From Hormiphora californensis (Eukaryota; Ctenophora; Tentaculata; Cydippida; Pleurobrachiidae): a stretch of 64,000 nt of DNA. The notes under the pieces are model-generated. The model had not been told where the DNA came from. It did not search any database and was given only the letters and a program-made list of their open reading frames with translations. The stretch lies in assembly GCA_020137815.1 (NCBI GenBank), contig CM035353.1, forward strand, positions 5,398,733 to 5,462,732. Direction: 5' to 3'. The translations under genes were made by a program, and so were the position numbers. Positions 1 to 12,355 of this stretch are shown here, piece after piece; position 1 is the first letter of the stretch, and each line of letters opens with the position of its first letter.

Positions 1-133
1 ATTAGTCTGGTCCTCTATGTCAGTCACATGTGAATTCAAGTTAATAATTCGAATTATGAGTTGTGTGAAACTATGATATTTACAACCATGCATCTTTACA
101 CAACCATAAAGAATTGCTGATAACACTAGTGCT

Positions 134-300
134 GCTTGTAGTCGCATTACCGTAATGGAAATACAGTAATGAGACGCACACTTTGCATAACACGCGGCAA
201 AAAGTGCATGTTTTCAGCATGTACTAGCACCCTGATTGGCCACGGCTGCGCGTCGTCTTACTGTATCTCCGTTTTCCATTACCGTTTTCCCACTACAAGC
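134..300. mobile_element. MITE, GCTTGTAGT/ACTACAAGC inverted ends
   Basis: The ends are inverted repeats: it starts GCTTGTAGTCGCATTACCG and finishes with the complement of that pattern (CATTACCG...ACTACAAGC). The subterminal TACAGTAA/TTACTGTA motifs also pair. The length of 167 bp and lack of coding capacity fit a non-autonomous DNA transposon. A second member with the same ends lies at 47191-47394. The superfamily is not assigned. Confidence 0.6.
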
Positions 301-1099
301 GACCGTGTAAACTTAAAAGATGCACTATCAGATTACCAATAGAGCGTACGGTACATTCTTTATGAGCTAGACTATTGTCCAGTGTTGTATGAACTACACA
401 TGGTTTCATGTGATATTGGAGCGAGTATTAAGTCAGACCCGTTGTACTATAATACTCAGTTATCATACTTACAATAATTCACAAATCAGTAATTACAAAA
501 CTCATAATTCGAATAATTAACTATAGAATTCACATATTTCGATTCTCGAATGATTATAACATAAATCATCTAAACAGCTAAATTAGATTGTGATTGTTTG
601 CAAAAGCTATGATCTGTCCAGTGCGTAGTTTTACACGTGTGCACATTGTTTGTGTATTATGATTGAAAATATGTTGTCCTTTGTTCATCGCGTCTGCCAA
701 CACTGCAAAAATCGTGCGGGAAAGTGGGAAGTGTCCTAGCGCTACAAATGACAGACCTGAATACCTTAGTGAGCTATGCTCAAGACAATGACCCCGATGA
801 CAGACGGTACCACTTGAGCCAGGCGCCTTCGGGGCGCAGTACAGTCGAACAAAACCAAACAAAACATCGTTCATTGAGAATATTTTGTCCTTTGTTCATC
901 CCCGATCTGATTCAAACATAAAGCCCACGTGTTTGCGTGTACACATAAATCGAACTTGATAATACATGGTATAATCCAACGTATGATTTATTATACCATC
1001 TCGAAATATCTGCATTTATCCATTATCATTTGATTTTGTGCTCGTGTGGTTTTGTTCGAGCTAATCCACACACGTTATGTTCAATCGCTGCTATAGCAC

Positions 1100-1112
1100 T
1101 GACTATATAAGG
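1100..1112 (+). promoter_or_regulatory. Possible TATA box
   Basis: ACTATATAAGG lies about 40 bases upstream of the ATG at 1146, which opens a short ORF ending exactly at a consensus donor. The same core ACTATATAAG recurs at 46431, upstream of the annexin gene. The match is suggestive only, because the surrounding DNA is AT-rich. Confidence 0.35.
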
Positions 1113-1145
1113 GGTGCCAGGGAGACATCAGCTGAGGAATGTAAT

Positions 1146-1187
1146 ATGGGACTGGAGCCAAGGGTTTTATACCATCCAAATCCAAAG
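1146..1187 (+). CDS. Possible 14-codon first coding exon, unknown gene
   Basis: ATG at 1146 opens 14 codons (MGLEPRVLYHPNPK) that end in phase 0 at a strong donor (AAG|gtaagtgt). A TATA-like box lies about 40 bp upstream. An acceptor at 1363 (gttgcag|) opens an in-phase ORF running to 1564, but that stretch also contains a tRNA-like B-box and a hairpin repeat and may not be coding. The exon could be an upstream start for the anoctamin gene that follows, but I found no phase-compatible junction to the exon containing 2480. The family is not recognised. Confidence 0.25.
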
Positions 1188-1729
1188 GTAAGTGTCATGC
1201 CTCAAAAACTGCTTATTTTCAATAAATATATAGCGTCTGCTTAAATCAATGAAGCAAAAAATGTTTTCCGTCTGGTATAATATGATATTGGAGCTAGTCG
1301 ATTGGGAGGGGCTTCTATGGACCATATAGTTTCACGTGGATTGTTCTTTGTTCATCGTTGCAGCTAAACCAATCACTGCACTGGCAAGTGTCCCGTGGGG
1401 AGTCTGGGTGCACAGCCTCCAGCATTAAAAAACATCCCCAGTTTTATTATCATGATACCATCAATGGGATGACCATCCAGGGTTCAAATCCCTGTCAGAG
1501 CATTGGCCTGACAGTCAAATCAAGTCTCTCTTTTCTGTATTCTTTTGGTCTTTTGATCTTATAGCTAGTTCCGTCGGAGCTGCAATAGCATGTATACATA
1601 TTATGCAAGCCATTGGCCATCAAACTATTAATTTCATTTGATACCATGGCATTTCTTGTGAATGTCGATAGGTTGAGTATTGGAGAGTCAGCGAGAGAAT
1701 TGGACAGAGAGGGAGAGATTTAAGAAGTT

Positions 1730-1732
<3 letters not shown>

Positions 1733-1789
<57 letters not shown>
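1733..1789. repeat. (GA)n microsatellite
   Basis: Nearly perfect GA repeat of about 55 bp within a purine-rich tract (about 1680-1840). The rest of 1190-2400 has no supported gene. Confidence 0.9.
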
Positions 1790-1793
<4 letters not shown>

Positions 1794-1983
1794 AGTGAGA
1801 GATAAAGGGAGATCAAGAGAGGGAGAGAGAGTGCAGACTGCTGCAGAGATCTTCATTTCCGGATAAATAGGTTTGATGCAATGGGGCATGTGTTATAATA
1901 TCCACTCATGAGAATTGTTTTGTACGACTGTCTACGTGTTTCAATACACACACATCAAGCATAGTTGTCTCCTTCTATGTGTC

Positions 1984-2110
1984 TTTTCTCTCTCTATCTC
2001 TCTTTCTCTCCCCTATCTCTATCTCTATCACTATCTCTATCGCTATCTCTATCTCTATCTCTAACTCTATCTCTGTCTATCTCACTCTCACTCTCACTCT
2101 CTCACTCTAT
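1984..2110. repeat. (CTCTAT)n / (CTCACT)n microsatellite
   Basis: Pyrimidine-rich tandem repeat that drifts from CTCT through CTCTAT to CTCACT units. The Ser/Leu/Ile-rich ORFs across it are repeat translations, not genes. Confidence 0.85.
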
Positions 2111-2479
2111 CGTTATATCGCTCTGCGTGGGTTTACTCGTCTCTGGAGCGTAAGCATATCACCCGCTTTCTAGATGCAAGCCTCTCTCTCTTTACGTTCG
2201 ATTTGTGTGAAACAGGCCATCACCTAGTGGTGGCTATATATCAGTTCTTATTCCATGAATTGATTTGATTGGTTTGTATTTTGTCATATTGAACTGAATT
2301 GGGTTGTCAGATTGAAATTATGTTTTCTTGTCGATGATCTAGAGCTTAGCAAAATGTCTTATTACTCAATGGTTTCGAAGCAATTTGAACAATTTTCTAA
2401 TACAGCTCTAACTGTTAAGTAGTAACTGTAGTGTATAGGATTTCCATTGGGCCCGTCGGATAAGGGTGCTATTTAATTG

Positions 2480-3560
2480 ATGGGTGACTCAGGGGATGCC
2501 GGGTCTGCCGCCGGTAGCGGTGGTCCTCCCATGGACGATCCTGATTTGGCTGATGCTGGTCATCTGCCCGGTTTTACCCCCTCCATTCAGTCGGTAGGTA
2601 TATTGATTCTAGAATGTGCAGCAGTCATCGTCAAGTGCATTATCATTAGATTGAAAAAAGTAGATTGGTGTGTTCAGAAAGCAAGGCTACATAAATTATA
2701 TACTTGACAGGTTGTAACAGTTCTTTTATACTTGCATACACAATTAACATAATCTTAGGTGGGGTGGGTATAAAAACTTTTGATGGAGTAGGACGTTCTT
2801 CATTTAAATACTCCAAAACTATTTTGTAATAATACTTGATTTTAACTTATTTCATCTTTCGCAGGAACAAGAACCGCCTCCAGATGTAAGTAAACTCTAA
2901 ATTGAGCACTGCTTAGTGAGTAGTCAAGACCACTGTATTTCACTATTTCAGTTGACTGTATAATAGTAAAGACCAATGTTTGTCTGTTTGTTCGTCTATT
3001 TGTTTGTCTGTTCGTTCGTTTCATTGAATTTATAGTTCACCTGCTATTGTGTAAAGCCTGTTTAATGAATATAGTTTTCGACCCAATTATACATATTGAT
3101 GCAGGTCATTTGTATGCTAATCAATATTATACATAGCCACTCTGGATCAGAGTAATCTCTGATCCATCTTTCTCTCTCTCCCTCACTCTCTAGAGAGAGA
3201 GAGAGAGAGAGAGAGAGATCTCCCCCTCTCTCTCTATTTAGCACAAGTCCCATGCGGTACAAACACTCACCATTCCTTTACGACCTACAAAACATTAATT
3301 CATCTGCATATTTTGATCATCCTATCGATATGAACCAAAACCCACTTTATATTTCTGATATACCGAAGCTCATATCTTACCTATATTTTGTGTAATAATA
3401 ATGCTGTCAATGCTATGTCAAAATGACGTCACGTGTAATATTAAGACCCTCTCTTAGAGGGGCACAGGTGTGAGTGAAGGCGGACAAAAGTTGTGAAAAG
3501 AATGGAGGCAATTGTGAGGGAGATCAGGACTCATGGGGAAGAGAGGGAGCCTGAGAGAGT

Positions 3561-3646
<86 letters not shown>

Positions 3647-6600
3647 GTGAGTGAGTGAGTGAGTGAGAGATCAGGGGCCGAGAGAGATCAGAGAAATAGA
3701 TACAAGAAAAGAGAGGGCAAGAAAATAAGAACACGAACTTACTAACCATAAAACTTTGGCATTAAAATTATATTTTAACCTTTGAATTGACGCATAAAAT
3801 AGAGATATTTTCAGCCCGCCCCGCCCTTCGTTTGTGTAGGTATAGTGCAGATCTTACACGAGGAGCCGCCGCTTCATGTGATCGAGCTAAATGTAGTGCT
3901 TTCTCTTTCTCTATTTTTACTCTCACTCTATCTTTAATTTTCCTCGCTTTCTTTTCACTTCTTTGAAGGGACTTGTTTTTTCATCAATTGTGGGCTTTGT
4001 TTAAAGTGTGAAGCAGAGGAATGAACTCAAAAACCATAACGTGTTTGTTACAAAAGAGTTTGGCAGTTCATTGTAGTTGTTCATTGATTTCCTGCGTATT
4101 CCGCACCCCTTCATACGACGTGTAATTCAAAAGATAAAGCACTGCGCAGCCCATTGTATCACGCAGTGTTCGCTTTTGTTTACCATTTGACTTTGAGATG
4201 TCACACAATGCTTTCTTTCTTCCTCACACTAAATTTTCCCTCTGGCCCTAACTTTCCTTTGAACCGTAATATATAAAGTTCATGTGTTGCCACGCTTGAT
4301 ATGAGTCTCATCTTCAATAGTTGATAGAAGTTTATGGACAACTGAGACAATTATTTATTGTGTGATTTATTTCCTGGAATAAAATAATTGTCTCAGTTGT
4401 CCATAAACTTCTATCAACTACCGTAATATATTATGCCACAATATTCTACTACAGCTCAGCACAAATATATGTTTGTACTTTGAGTTAAATCCGTTTCCGC
4501 TCATTCAAATAGTGTTCAACCTCTTTTGCATATCAGAGTTCATCGTCATGTAGTTGAAACCAAAGCATATTTAAATGATATCACTTTCACCATAAACTAG
4601 CTCTTTCTTGATTTAAAAATTAATTTTCTACCTTTTAAATTTCTCATACTCCCCCACTGATAAAGCATCCCAAGATCCTCATCATCCGTGTAAAATGGCT
4701 GGCTAGTGGCTAATAGCTCCACGTGATATGTCAATTGTTATTAAGGGCGGGTCACCCGCCCAAGTCGTCATGAACGATGCATACTATCCTCGCATGGAGG
4801 CCCCCATAAACCCACAATCCTGTTTTGAAAAGGTTTTCGGGGATGAACCTGTAAGTCAGTTTGTTTGTTGTTGGGGTTGCTTACTCAACAACTTGATTAT
4901 GAAGTGTAGTGGTCTGTCACGTACGTTTTCTGGTTTTGTATGTACATATTGTAGCGTCAATAAAACTATTTAGTTGTGTTAATAAAACTATTAATTAAAT
5001 ATCATCTATTGCAGGAGGGATACGACTACTCCTTACACTACTTCAGAGGGGATCCCGAAAAAAGGATCGGTAAGTTATGAATTCGGCCATATCATGATTG
5101 TACTAGTTGCAGAAACATAAGTACTATTACAATATCAATTTTACAGATTTTGTCCTTGTGTATCGTGAGGTCATCGAGGATATAGAGAGTTGTGGAGAGA
5201 ACACCCCTATCCAGCGAACGGGCAAGGAGTTGGATGCCAAAAAGCGAAGGAGGATCTTTGAAGAAAATCTCGAAAGAAAAGGACTTGAAATTGAACGAGT
5301 ACGTAGTATGCCTTTAGAAAATTGTTGAGGTATATAGAATAAAGTTTGCTAGTCGAATAGGTCAATATATTTTTCTGAATTTCAACGTTTTTCAGGAAAC
5401 CTATGACAAGAATGATGGTCCCGATGTCAAGCGAGTGGTGTACGTTAAGATCAACGCTAGTCGGAGGTGTCTGTTTGAGTATGCTGAGCACCTCCAGATC
5501 AAAAAGTTGTTGAAGATCGACCCTATGAAGATATTCCGTGATGAATACAAGGAGGATAGAACTTGGAGCGAGTGGAAGATCTTCTCTGGATTACACAGGT
5601 AAATCACCAATTTATTGTATCAGGCTGGAGACAGCTCCTCTCCTAGAATTGTGAAACTCAAATGTTACACTAGTTGTCGCCATACACAAATTTTCAAAAT
5701 GTATGTTTTCAGCGGTGAAAAGTTTTACAAAGACGAAGTGTGGGACGAAATGCGTAACCACCGGATCAGCGCGAGATTTGAAGAACGAAAAGCGGACCGC
5801 TTCATAAACCACGATGAGCCTGGGTTTTTCACGACCAGCGAGCGGTCTCTCATTGTATCCTACATTTTACAAGAGACACCATTTGAGGAGGACGGGGCAC
5901 GTGGTCCAGGGGCGTCCAAGGGGGAGGTTGGAATAGAGCATCTTCTCAAGGATGACGTCTATCTATCTTGGTACCCTCTACACGATGTAAGATATGAGTT
6001 TGAAAATAAAGAATGTTTTTGCTTTGATATATTGAAGAATGAAGATGGCTTATTAAATCTTTTCTCAATTCTCAGGGTCCTTTCCAGCTACCGTCTATCG
6101 AGGATAAACCTCCCGAGGAGAAAGTCTTCCTGAATGATCGACAAGTTTTGGGGTTATTTTGGGCCAACTGGGGTCGGTGGGCAAAATACCAACCGCTAAA
6201 CAGAGTCAGAATCTACTTTGGGGATACTATTGCCATGTACTTTGCTTGGCTTGGTAAGTTAAATAATAAGTATTCACAAAACAGTATGGTCTTGTGATCT
6301 TGGACAATAGCTATACTTTTAGAAATTCTAATCGATGGCATCTTAGGTTTTTACACTAAGCTGCTCATTGTGCCGGCAATTGTGGGAACGCTTGTCTTCC
6401 TTTTCGACATCTGGTCTATAATCAACAATGAAGTTGTGTAAGTATTACCCTTGGATCTTCTATCATATCTGTATAGATCCCCGCCCCCCAATATGACTCA
6501 CACAAACCCACTCAACTCCAGTGGTGGTGTGTGTAAGGAGAAAACCCGTGAGGTTATCATGTGTTCAGCTTGTGATGGCTGTGAAGAAGATCCTTTGTGG

Positions 6601-7978
6601 GTTTATTGTTTTTCCACCTATGTGAGTGTCTGCACCAACATATTACATTTTAATGGACATCATGATCTGTTTAACATATCACGATAATCCATTCAGGCAT
6701 CTTGTAAAATCGTTTCATATTTTTACACAAAATCCACGTTTTTTCATATTTTACGCTCACGCGGTAACGAATAATTCCACTTTTTGGCAATTGTGTACAG
6801 CATATTTCACATGATGTGTTATTCTGTCTGTCCGTCTGTACGTTTTTCACACAGACACTAGTTCTCAACTTTAGCCGGAGCCTTTGTGTAAGCGTTAAAC
6901 ATCTGTCTACACAGCACACTCACAAATGCTTACACCATAGAGCACATTGTGCGTGTACTATAAAGGCATTGTGCGTATACATAAAGTCATTGCCCAAACA
7001 ATGAGCGTTCGTCTAATGTCCAGTAAGTAAAGTATAAGTATTGTCTACTAAGTAAAATCAAATTAGACAGCTCGGTCTGAACCTTAGTTTTCAGCGACTG
7101 TGGTTCCCCAAAGGTTTAAGGGCTAAATTGCTCCAACCTGACCTTCGAACGACTGTTTTCCCACAGTCCGTAAAGGAGGTTTAGAACCGTACATGGCTAT
7201 GTTATAACAATGAAACATGTCTCAGTGATTCAGTGTGCCAGGAGGAGGTCGAACACAGCAGGGCCACAGCCCAGATGTGCAAAGAGTGTAAAGACTGTGC
7301 CACATACACTCTCAATGACATTTGCCTCTTGTTTACAGTAAGAATAGAGCTTGTGTGGAATGTATAACACTATGCTGAACTTGTGTGGAATGTATAACAC
7401 TATGCTGAACTTGTGTGGAATGTATAACACTATGCTGAACTTGTGTGGAATGTATAACACTATGCTGAACTTGTGTACACTAGGAGTTCTTCGTGCGAAT
7501 TCTCGATGATTAAATGGAAATTCTGAGAGCTTCTAAATCAATTACTTAATACCTCGCATGGCTAATGCATATCCTTTGATTAACAACTTCTTTTTTTTGT
7601 ATAGCCTGCTGCTGAAGCATCCTAAGTATATACAGTCGGACCCTTATAATTTACCAGGCAAATCTCTTTCCTCCGATCCTGGTAAATCAGGGTCCGACTG
7701 TTATAATACATGTGCACATTGCTATAATACACCTCTAGACACTAAACAATTACTAACCTACTAATCCCCTTCAGATATCCAATGCCTTCAATAATGGAGC
7801 GTCTGTCTTTTACGCAGTGTTCATCTCCTTCTGGTGTGAGTAAATTTAATAAGCCATGGCATAATAGTAAAAACAGCATAAGAAATCTATGGCCTTAATT
7901 GCTCCAAAATCTGAAACCTAAGTTGTAATATTGCTCTCCTATTCTAGCGGCATTCTTCCTTGAGTTTTCTGGAAGATC
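2480..7978 (+). CDS. Anoctamin (TMEM16) family protein, N-terminal half
   Basis: Anoctamins are dimeric membrane proteins acting as Ca2+-activated chloride channels and/or lipid scramblases. Exons with matching phases: 2480-2593, 2865-2885, 4746-4850, 5015-5069, 5147-5298, 5396-5598, 5713-5986, 6076-6253, 6347-6437, then 6522-6621 or 7226-7337, 7775-7835, and 7948 to about 7978. The cytosolic dimerisation domain is clear (IDFVLVYREV; FTTSERSLIVSYIL). It is followed by the pre-TM1 signature KYQPLNRVRIYFGD and MYFAWLG, TM1 (FYTKLLIVPAIVGTLVFLF), a Cys-rich extracellular loop, and TM2 (GASVFYAVFISFW, AFFLEF). The start chosen is ATG 2480; the N-terminus is Gly/Pro/Asp rich and its upstream exon structure is uncertain. 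The last exon reads FLEFSGRS-stop, whereas the family has FLEFWKR. Dropping two bases near 7970 would restore the W-K reading. TM3 onward, including the Ca2+-binding helices, is absent because the duplicated block begins at about 8030. Family assignment is secure; whether the locus works is not. Confidence 0.9.
3170..3232. repeat. CT then GA microsatellite (inverted pair)
   Basis: A short CT tract is followed by a GA tract and another CT tract inside the anoctamin intron 2886-4745. It could fold on itself. It gives Ser/Leu-rich ORFs only. Confidence 0.8.
3540..3668. repeat. (GA)n/(GAGT)n microsatellite
   Basis: Long GA tract followed by GAGT tetranucleotides within an anoctamin intron. No exon was seen between 2886 and 4745 apart from this repeat and the hairpin at 4318-4420. 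Confidence 0.9.
4318..4420. repeat. Perfect 39-bp inverted repeat (hairpin)
   Basis: Arms 4318-4356 and 4382-4420 are exact complements (TAGTTGATAGAAG... and ...CTTCTATCAACTA) around a 25-base AT-rich loop. Similar direct copies of CCGTAATATAT flank it at about 4266 and 4421. It lies in the intron before the anoctamin exon at 4746. It could be a small foldback element or a structured intronic RNA. Confidence 0.85.
6522..6621 (+). CDS. Anoctamin alternative loop exon A
   Basis: This 100-nt exon has acceptor aactccag| and donor TAT|gtgagt. It supplies one base to the GT left by exon 6347-6437 and ends in phase 0. It encodes the extracellular loop after TM1, with the Cys motif MCSACDGC matching the MCPLCD.TC region of animal anoctamins. 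The exon at 7226-7337 has the same entry and exit phases and the same Cys pattern, so the two look like alternatives. Splicing both together would place TGA in frame at once. Confidence 0.7.
7226..7337 (+). CDS. Anoctamin alternative loop exon B
   Basis: This 112-nt exon has acceptor atgtctcag| and donor ACA|gtaaga. It encodes a version of the post-TM1 loop with AQMCKECKDCATYTLNDIC, closer in layout to the vertebrate MCPLCDKTC...C pattern than exon A. It enters in phase 2 and leaves in phase 0, exactly as exon A does, and joins in frame to exon 7775-7835 (ISNAFNNGASVFYAVFISFW). Exon B may be the constitutive form; only transcripts could decide. Confidence 0.75.
7350..7476. repeat. 30-bp tandem repeat, 4 copies
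   Basis: Four identical consecutive copies of a 30-base unit beginning CTTGTGTGGAATGTATAACA, starting 12 bases after the donor of anoctamin exon B. Identity is complete, so expansion was recent. Confidence 0.95.
7633..7700. mobile_element. 68-bp pogo/Tc1-like MITE
   Basis: Terminal inverted repeats CAGTCGGACCC...GGGTCCGACTG are bounded by TA on the left and near TA on the right, in an anoctamin intron. The ends match the 172-bp element at 26512-26683. TA targets and CAGT ends are typical of TcMar/pogo-type non-autonomous elements. The superfamily call is inference from the ends only. Confidence 0.65.
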
Positions 7979-8028
7979 GTAAACAGTTTAGACATTTCGC
8001 CATTTTACCAGTTCCTGAACAAACCGGC

Positions 8029-8189
8029 ATTTCTCAACCAATTTCAAAATCTGGGCCATTAGAAAGTAATATCACTTCTTTTCCAAAGAGCTATATCCCC
8101 CAATCCTAAAAACCTTACACACGCACGTGCACGCCTAAACCCCACCAACACCCCTAACAACATGCCAATTTTCCACGTGCAAGCCGACC
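8029..8189. repeat. Dispersed repeat S, copy 1
   Basis: Roughly 80% similar by eye to 21343-21515. Both begin CATTTCTCAACCAATTTC, contain CCAAAGAGCTATA, and run to TTTTCCACGTGCAAGCC. In copy 1 it precedes the GACCAT array; in copy 2 it follows the duplicated body. It begins where recognisable anoctamin sequence ends. Confidence 0.7.
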
Positions 8190-8192
8190 TGC

Positions 8193-8613
8193 CATGACCA
8201 TGACCATGACCATGACCATGACCATTGACCATGACCATGACCATGACCATGACATGACCATGACCATGACCATGACCATGACCATGACCATGACCATGAC
8301 CATGACCAATGACCATGACCATGGACCATGCACCATGACCATGACCATGACCATGGACCATGACCATGACCATGACCATGACCATGACCATGACCATGAC
8401 CATGACCATGACCATGACCATGACCATGACCATGGGACCATGACCATGACCATGACCATGACCATGACCATGACCATGACCATGACCATGACCATGACCC
8501 CATGTGACCATGACCATTGACCATGACCATGAACCATGACCATCCATGACCATGACCATGACCATGACCATGACCATGAGACCATGACCGACCATGACCA
8601 TGACCATGACCAT
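8193..8613. repeat. Imperfect GACCAT hexamer array
   Basis: About 70 copies of GACCAT with frequent 1-2 base slips. All six frames give dipeptide ORFs (Met-Val, His-Gly, Trp-Ser, Asp-His, Met-Thr), none a gene. The equivalent array at 15811-16348 is perfect. The slips here fit either age or uncorrected sequencing error. Confidence 0.95.
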
Positions 8614-10092
8614 GGATTTGCTATAAATCTTGTGGTGCATTTCTTTTTTGTTTCTACATTCTGAAAGTATTACAGTTAACTTACTATAGTACACACATTT
8701 ACTAAATACTGATCATATAACTCGTTATCTATAATGTTACCCCATGTCATTATAATGCCGGTCTCAAGGCTTTTGTTTTTTCTCATTCTGTACAGCCAAT
8801 GTTTAAAACATATATCACGTCCTTTACGCTACACCGCCAATCTTATATCGTCTCCACATGCACTTAATAAACGCGACCCTTCTTCTACTTTCCTTCATTA
8901 TTAGTAGGGCCTTGTTGTGGTATTGATTCTTCTTGACTTGTATTATACCTGTTATAAGGAGATGCTAAAATAATCACATGACCTGGTAAGTAAGCGATTC
9001 AATTTTTATTTTAAAACCACCGACCACCGAAAAGCAAAACAATATCACATATATATGTGTATGACTTTACACGAAAGCATGTTTATACGGAGCTAATTTG
9101 TCTATATAAACTCGACAGTAATAATCCTGACAGCAAATATCCCGGTGACTGGTGAGAATTGTAAATTATACTATGACAAGCAATCGCAATATAGCTACAG
9201 CCGCGTATATATGTGATTTATCCGGTCCTTCAAGCAAAATTACAATTCATACATGATGTTGACTATAATACTAGGTCGTCAGACAATACTATATCGTCTA
9301 AGAAGTAAGAATGACAGTTCTGCTTGAAATAATAGGATAATCAAAATGATAATTGATTCTCATGATAGTATATTTATCATGACTTTAATCCATGCTCAGA
9401 CCCGTCATCGTCTCAGTTTTTTGCATCTTAACAAGCAAGTTATATCGATACAGCGCATCGTTTAAAATCATCATGTTGAGTGATCCTACAAGCCTATAAT
9501 GCTAATGTCACACTTGATTTACCTAGCTCTAGATTAGAAATGCAGGCTTCCTATAGTTTTTCATTTTTCATGGCCTATAGAAGGTTCTGTCAGCCGACTA
9601 TCGTGATATGTCGTTGTTAGGCAAAGGGAGATTCTATATATAGTTGCTATTGGTTATTGGTACTGTTAATTACAGAGGGCTATCAGGCATGTTTGATTGT
9701 TTGCTGAAGATATGTTTACCACAAAGTTGCTATAGATAATTGTGTGCATAGTCTTGATATTGCCGTCCAATTGAAAGATCTTGTTCATCATTTGTTCTGC
9801 CTGACAAGTTGGTAAACCTGATGATGACGCTATGTATGATTCCACGTAATATGACTGGTGTGTAGATGATGTTATATATGGTCGATGAAAGATGATTGGT
9901 GGACGCGGTGATTCTTGATGACTTGTAGATATATACTGATGCTTATGAACTGTGGGCACCATTGAACACGTCCATTTGTAGCGCATCAATAAAAACCACC
10001 ATCAAAAAATTATTTTGCATGCAGCCAGAGAGAAGAAAAAAAGAGAAGGAATGAGAGAAAGAGAGACATAGAGAAGAGATAGAAATAGAGAG

Positions 10093-10124
<32 letters not shown>

Positions 10125-12007
10125 ATCAGAGAGAGAGATACAAAATAAAAGAGTCGAATCGAGAGGAGAGAATCGTGATGAGTTAATATTCATTCAATAC
10201 GCGCGGTCTTTGTTTATTCGCGTGGGAGCTATATCACTCCACAGAGGGTGTTTGTTATCATCTGAGAGATCAATACAGCTAGATAATCATCCTTCAAAAG
10301 GTAAACCCAAATAGGATGATTGGTTTCCCGTCAGGGATTCCATAAAAACATGTGTTGCGTCCTAAATACAGCTTTATTATTTCGTTGAAATCCATGGTAT
10401 AGATCTGTGTTGTTTGGTGCCAGTATAATAGCAGCTGGTAACAAGGAAATTGAAGTTGTGATGGAGTTTCAATTAAAATAGTGGTCAAAGACCGAATTGT
10501 TATAGCCAAGTTGTAATCACCAATTATTGAACAATTATAATGATTGTGATAGTGAGAAAGTTTTGTTTTCCGGCTGGACAAAATGAGTAGACGGGGTTTT
10601 TATGGCCTGGTTCTCTACAATAAAAAAGATCCTTATTATCTGATTGTGATAGTATATTACAGTGTTTATGGTACTTTACGGCTTTTCCGTAACCCACCTT
10701 CCCAAATAAAAGGTCAAAGAGTGTCATACTCATGTAAGTATATAACAACAATATAGTTTTATATGTACATGATTATATAACATAATAAGCATAGCCAATA
10801 ATTAATATTAATTCATTCGAACGTCCGGGCGAGTGCTTTTGCAAAGGGCATAAGGGTTTAAATGCAATAGGTGGCAGATAGACCTATTAATTGCCATAAA
10901 ACCTACTCCAACACCTGATAGTAGACCTCTGAATCATTGAGATAAGGATCCTTATCTTTCACTACTGTAAATCAGACACTGAGTTTGATTTACAGTAGTG
11001 ACAGATATTTTAAATTTGAATGTTTGTGTTGCTAACTTGCACAGTTTGTTCACAGGAGCTTAAATCAAGGTGTTTTGGTTCGTCCTTATCGGGCCATTTT
11101 ACCCCTCAAAGATCACATTTGCATCGTGTAGAGCGTAGACGCTGGAAATGTGACCTTTGAGGCAACAAATTACCTATTATGGTGAATTAGTAACTCATAT
11201 AAAGCATATAAGACATTCAAATCGCTTATCTGTCTCCCCTGAAAAATCTCCAATTCAAATGAATGAAATTGGATAGAAGTCGGACAAAACTACACTTGAT
11301 CCCCATTGAAACAACTAACACATTTTAACTGACACAATATATAGATTGCTCTCACACTCATTTCTCCTCACGTGATAACTGAGCTGCACTTAAACCGCAT
11401 TGTAAAACGTGCTTGTAATGGAGAATTGGCTGAATTCTGACCTCTGTGAAGCCCCTCTTTCTTTTTAACAGCAGCGATTTGACCACTGAAATCTACACGC
11501 TACTCCATCTTTCTGATTCCTTTCACTTCATTTCTCTCTAGGCAAATTTGTAATAACTGCATAGCAAATATTTCACATGATTTAATCCATGATTCCTATA
11601 ATGTAGTCTTCAAAGTAACTTTTATCGAAGACTGGACCAGCTATAGGCGATACATATCACATCGTCACAGTTTTTAATATCTTCCCACTGAGCTCTGTGA
11701 TGATCGCACTTTTATGTTCATCTTTTTATCTTTTTCTACCTCCTTTCGATTTGTTCCGTTCGCTACACTGTACGCATGTAGAAATACGGTAGTATGCACC
11801 AGCTCTGACTCTTCACCATATAATTCATGAATCAATATATCATTATTTGTTAATTTGGTATAGCTAGCTGAATATTTCCCATCATAAATCACCATCCCAA
11901 TTGCTAAGTAGTATGGTAGTGTTTGTCACCACGTGACCATGCCAGAATCTGTAATATTGCCTCCCATTTCCGCGAGGGAGTAGTCGCACGCAAGTAAGTC
12001 GCGTTAG

Positions 12008-12355
12008 TATGGTAGGAGTGTGAAATGTAAGGAGTGTGAAATATGAGGAGTGTAAATGTAAGGAGTGTGAAATGTAAGGAGTGTGAAATATGAGGAGTGT
12101 AAATGTAAGAGAGTGTAAAATGTAAGGAGTGTGAAATGTGAGGAGTGCGAAATTTGAGGAGTGCGAAATGTAGGAGTGGTAAATGTTAGGAGTTTGAAAT
12201 ATGAGGAGTGTAAAATGTAAGGATTGTGAAATGTGATGATTGCGAAATTGAGGAGTTTGAAATGTAAGGAGGGTAAAATGTAAGGATTGTGAAATGTATA
12301 AAGGTGTGTAAAATGTAAGGAGTGTGAATGTGAGAAGTTTGAAATATGAGAAGGC
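12008..12355. repeat. GGAGTGTGAAATGTAA minisatellite, copy 1
   Basis: Degenerate tandem repeat with units of about 15-16 bases (GGAGTGTGAAATGTAA and variants). The complement yields His/Thr/Phe/Leu-rich ORFs that are repeat translation. It is the counterpart of 19768-20105. Confidence 0.9.

Noticed and set aside
8059-8694. Long Met-Val / His-Gly / Trp-Ser ORFs over the hexamer arrays (also 15670-16428)
   Set aside because: They are open in several frames on both strands only because GACCAT repeats contain no stop in those frames; no domain, splice or codon signal supports a protein.
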